Assembly: GCA_017989575.1 (NCBI GenBank)
Contig: JAGNPP010000153.1
Coordinates: 1 to 6,467, forward strand
DNA length: 6,467 bases
Source: Chryseobacterium sp.
GTDB taxonomy: Bacteria > Bacteroidota > Bacteroidia > Flavobacteriales > Weeksellaceae
Direction of reading: 5' to 3'
Numbering within the stretch: position 1 is the stretch's first letter; every line of letters begins with the position of its first letter. Both the position numbers and the translations under genes were made by a program. The notes below the pieces were generated by a model that did no database searches, was not told the origin of the DNA, and saw only the letters and a list, made by a program, of their open reading frames with translations. Shown here piece after piece: positions 6,438 to 6,467 of the stretch.

Positions 6438-6467
6438 ATTGATTACCAAGTCATTAAATACATGAAC

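Larger units (their letters stand above)
5965..6467. other. Long A+T-rich upstream region of the Lrp-type gene
   Basis: About 500 bases, visibly richer in A+T than the genes, with no open frame of protein-like composition on either strand. It should hold the promoter of the leftward regulator gene, but no consensus match was found for it. It contains an inverted repeat (6061-6076 with 6224-6240), a 13-base direct repeat and a possible rightward promoter near the right end, listed separately where supportable. The ATG at 6462-6464, followed by AAC, may begin a rightward gene. Only two codons are visible, so no product can be named. Confidence 0.6.

Overview
The window looks like chromosomal DNA of a Bacteroidota bacterium, most likely a flavobacterium of the Chryseobacterium group. 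The reasons are low G+C, very A+T-rich spacers, no clear Shine-Dalgarno sequences before the starts, and the style of the proteins. The genus is inferred from memory of related proteins and was not tested by a search.

Layout, left to right. Bases 1-321 form a leader with no convincing gene. Bases 322-1791 (+) encode an intracellular-type GH13 alpha-amylase with all four family motifs. A perfect 15-bp hairpin (1791-1824) separates it from the convergent genes and can terminate transcription from both sides. Three genes follow, all read leftward. The first in transcription order is an Lrp/AsnC-family regulator (5494-5964), with its own terminator at 5439-5468. Next is deoC, deoxyribose-phosphate aldolase (4331-5329). 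Then, after a 93-base spacer built of imperfect A+T repeats, comes a two-domain aldehyde dehydrogenase of the ALDH16 type (1844-4237). Bases 5965-6467 are a very A+T-rich upstream region with inverted and direct repeats. Its last six bases may be the first codons of a rightward gene that leaves the window.

Function. DeoC splits 2-deoxyribose 5-phosphate into glyceraldehyde 3-phosphate and acetaldehyde. The dehydrogenase next to it, with an intact catalytic cysteine, could oxidise that acetaldehyde to acetate, so the pair reads as a deoxynucleoside-sugar salvage and detoxification unit. Both proteins resemble their animal counterparts (DERA and ALDH16A1). The bacterial ALDH16 domain keeps its catalytic residues, which the human protein lacks, while its C-terminal domain is a degenerate ALDH without a catalytic half. 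Whether the Lrp-type protein controls this pair is open. The amylase is a separate unit that breaks down internal alpha-glucan or maltodextrin. I see no mobile element, CRISPR array, complete tRNA or rRNA, and no clearly new biological system. The most interesting item is the deoC-ALDH16 pairing.
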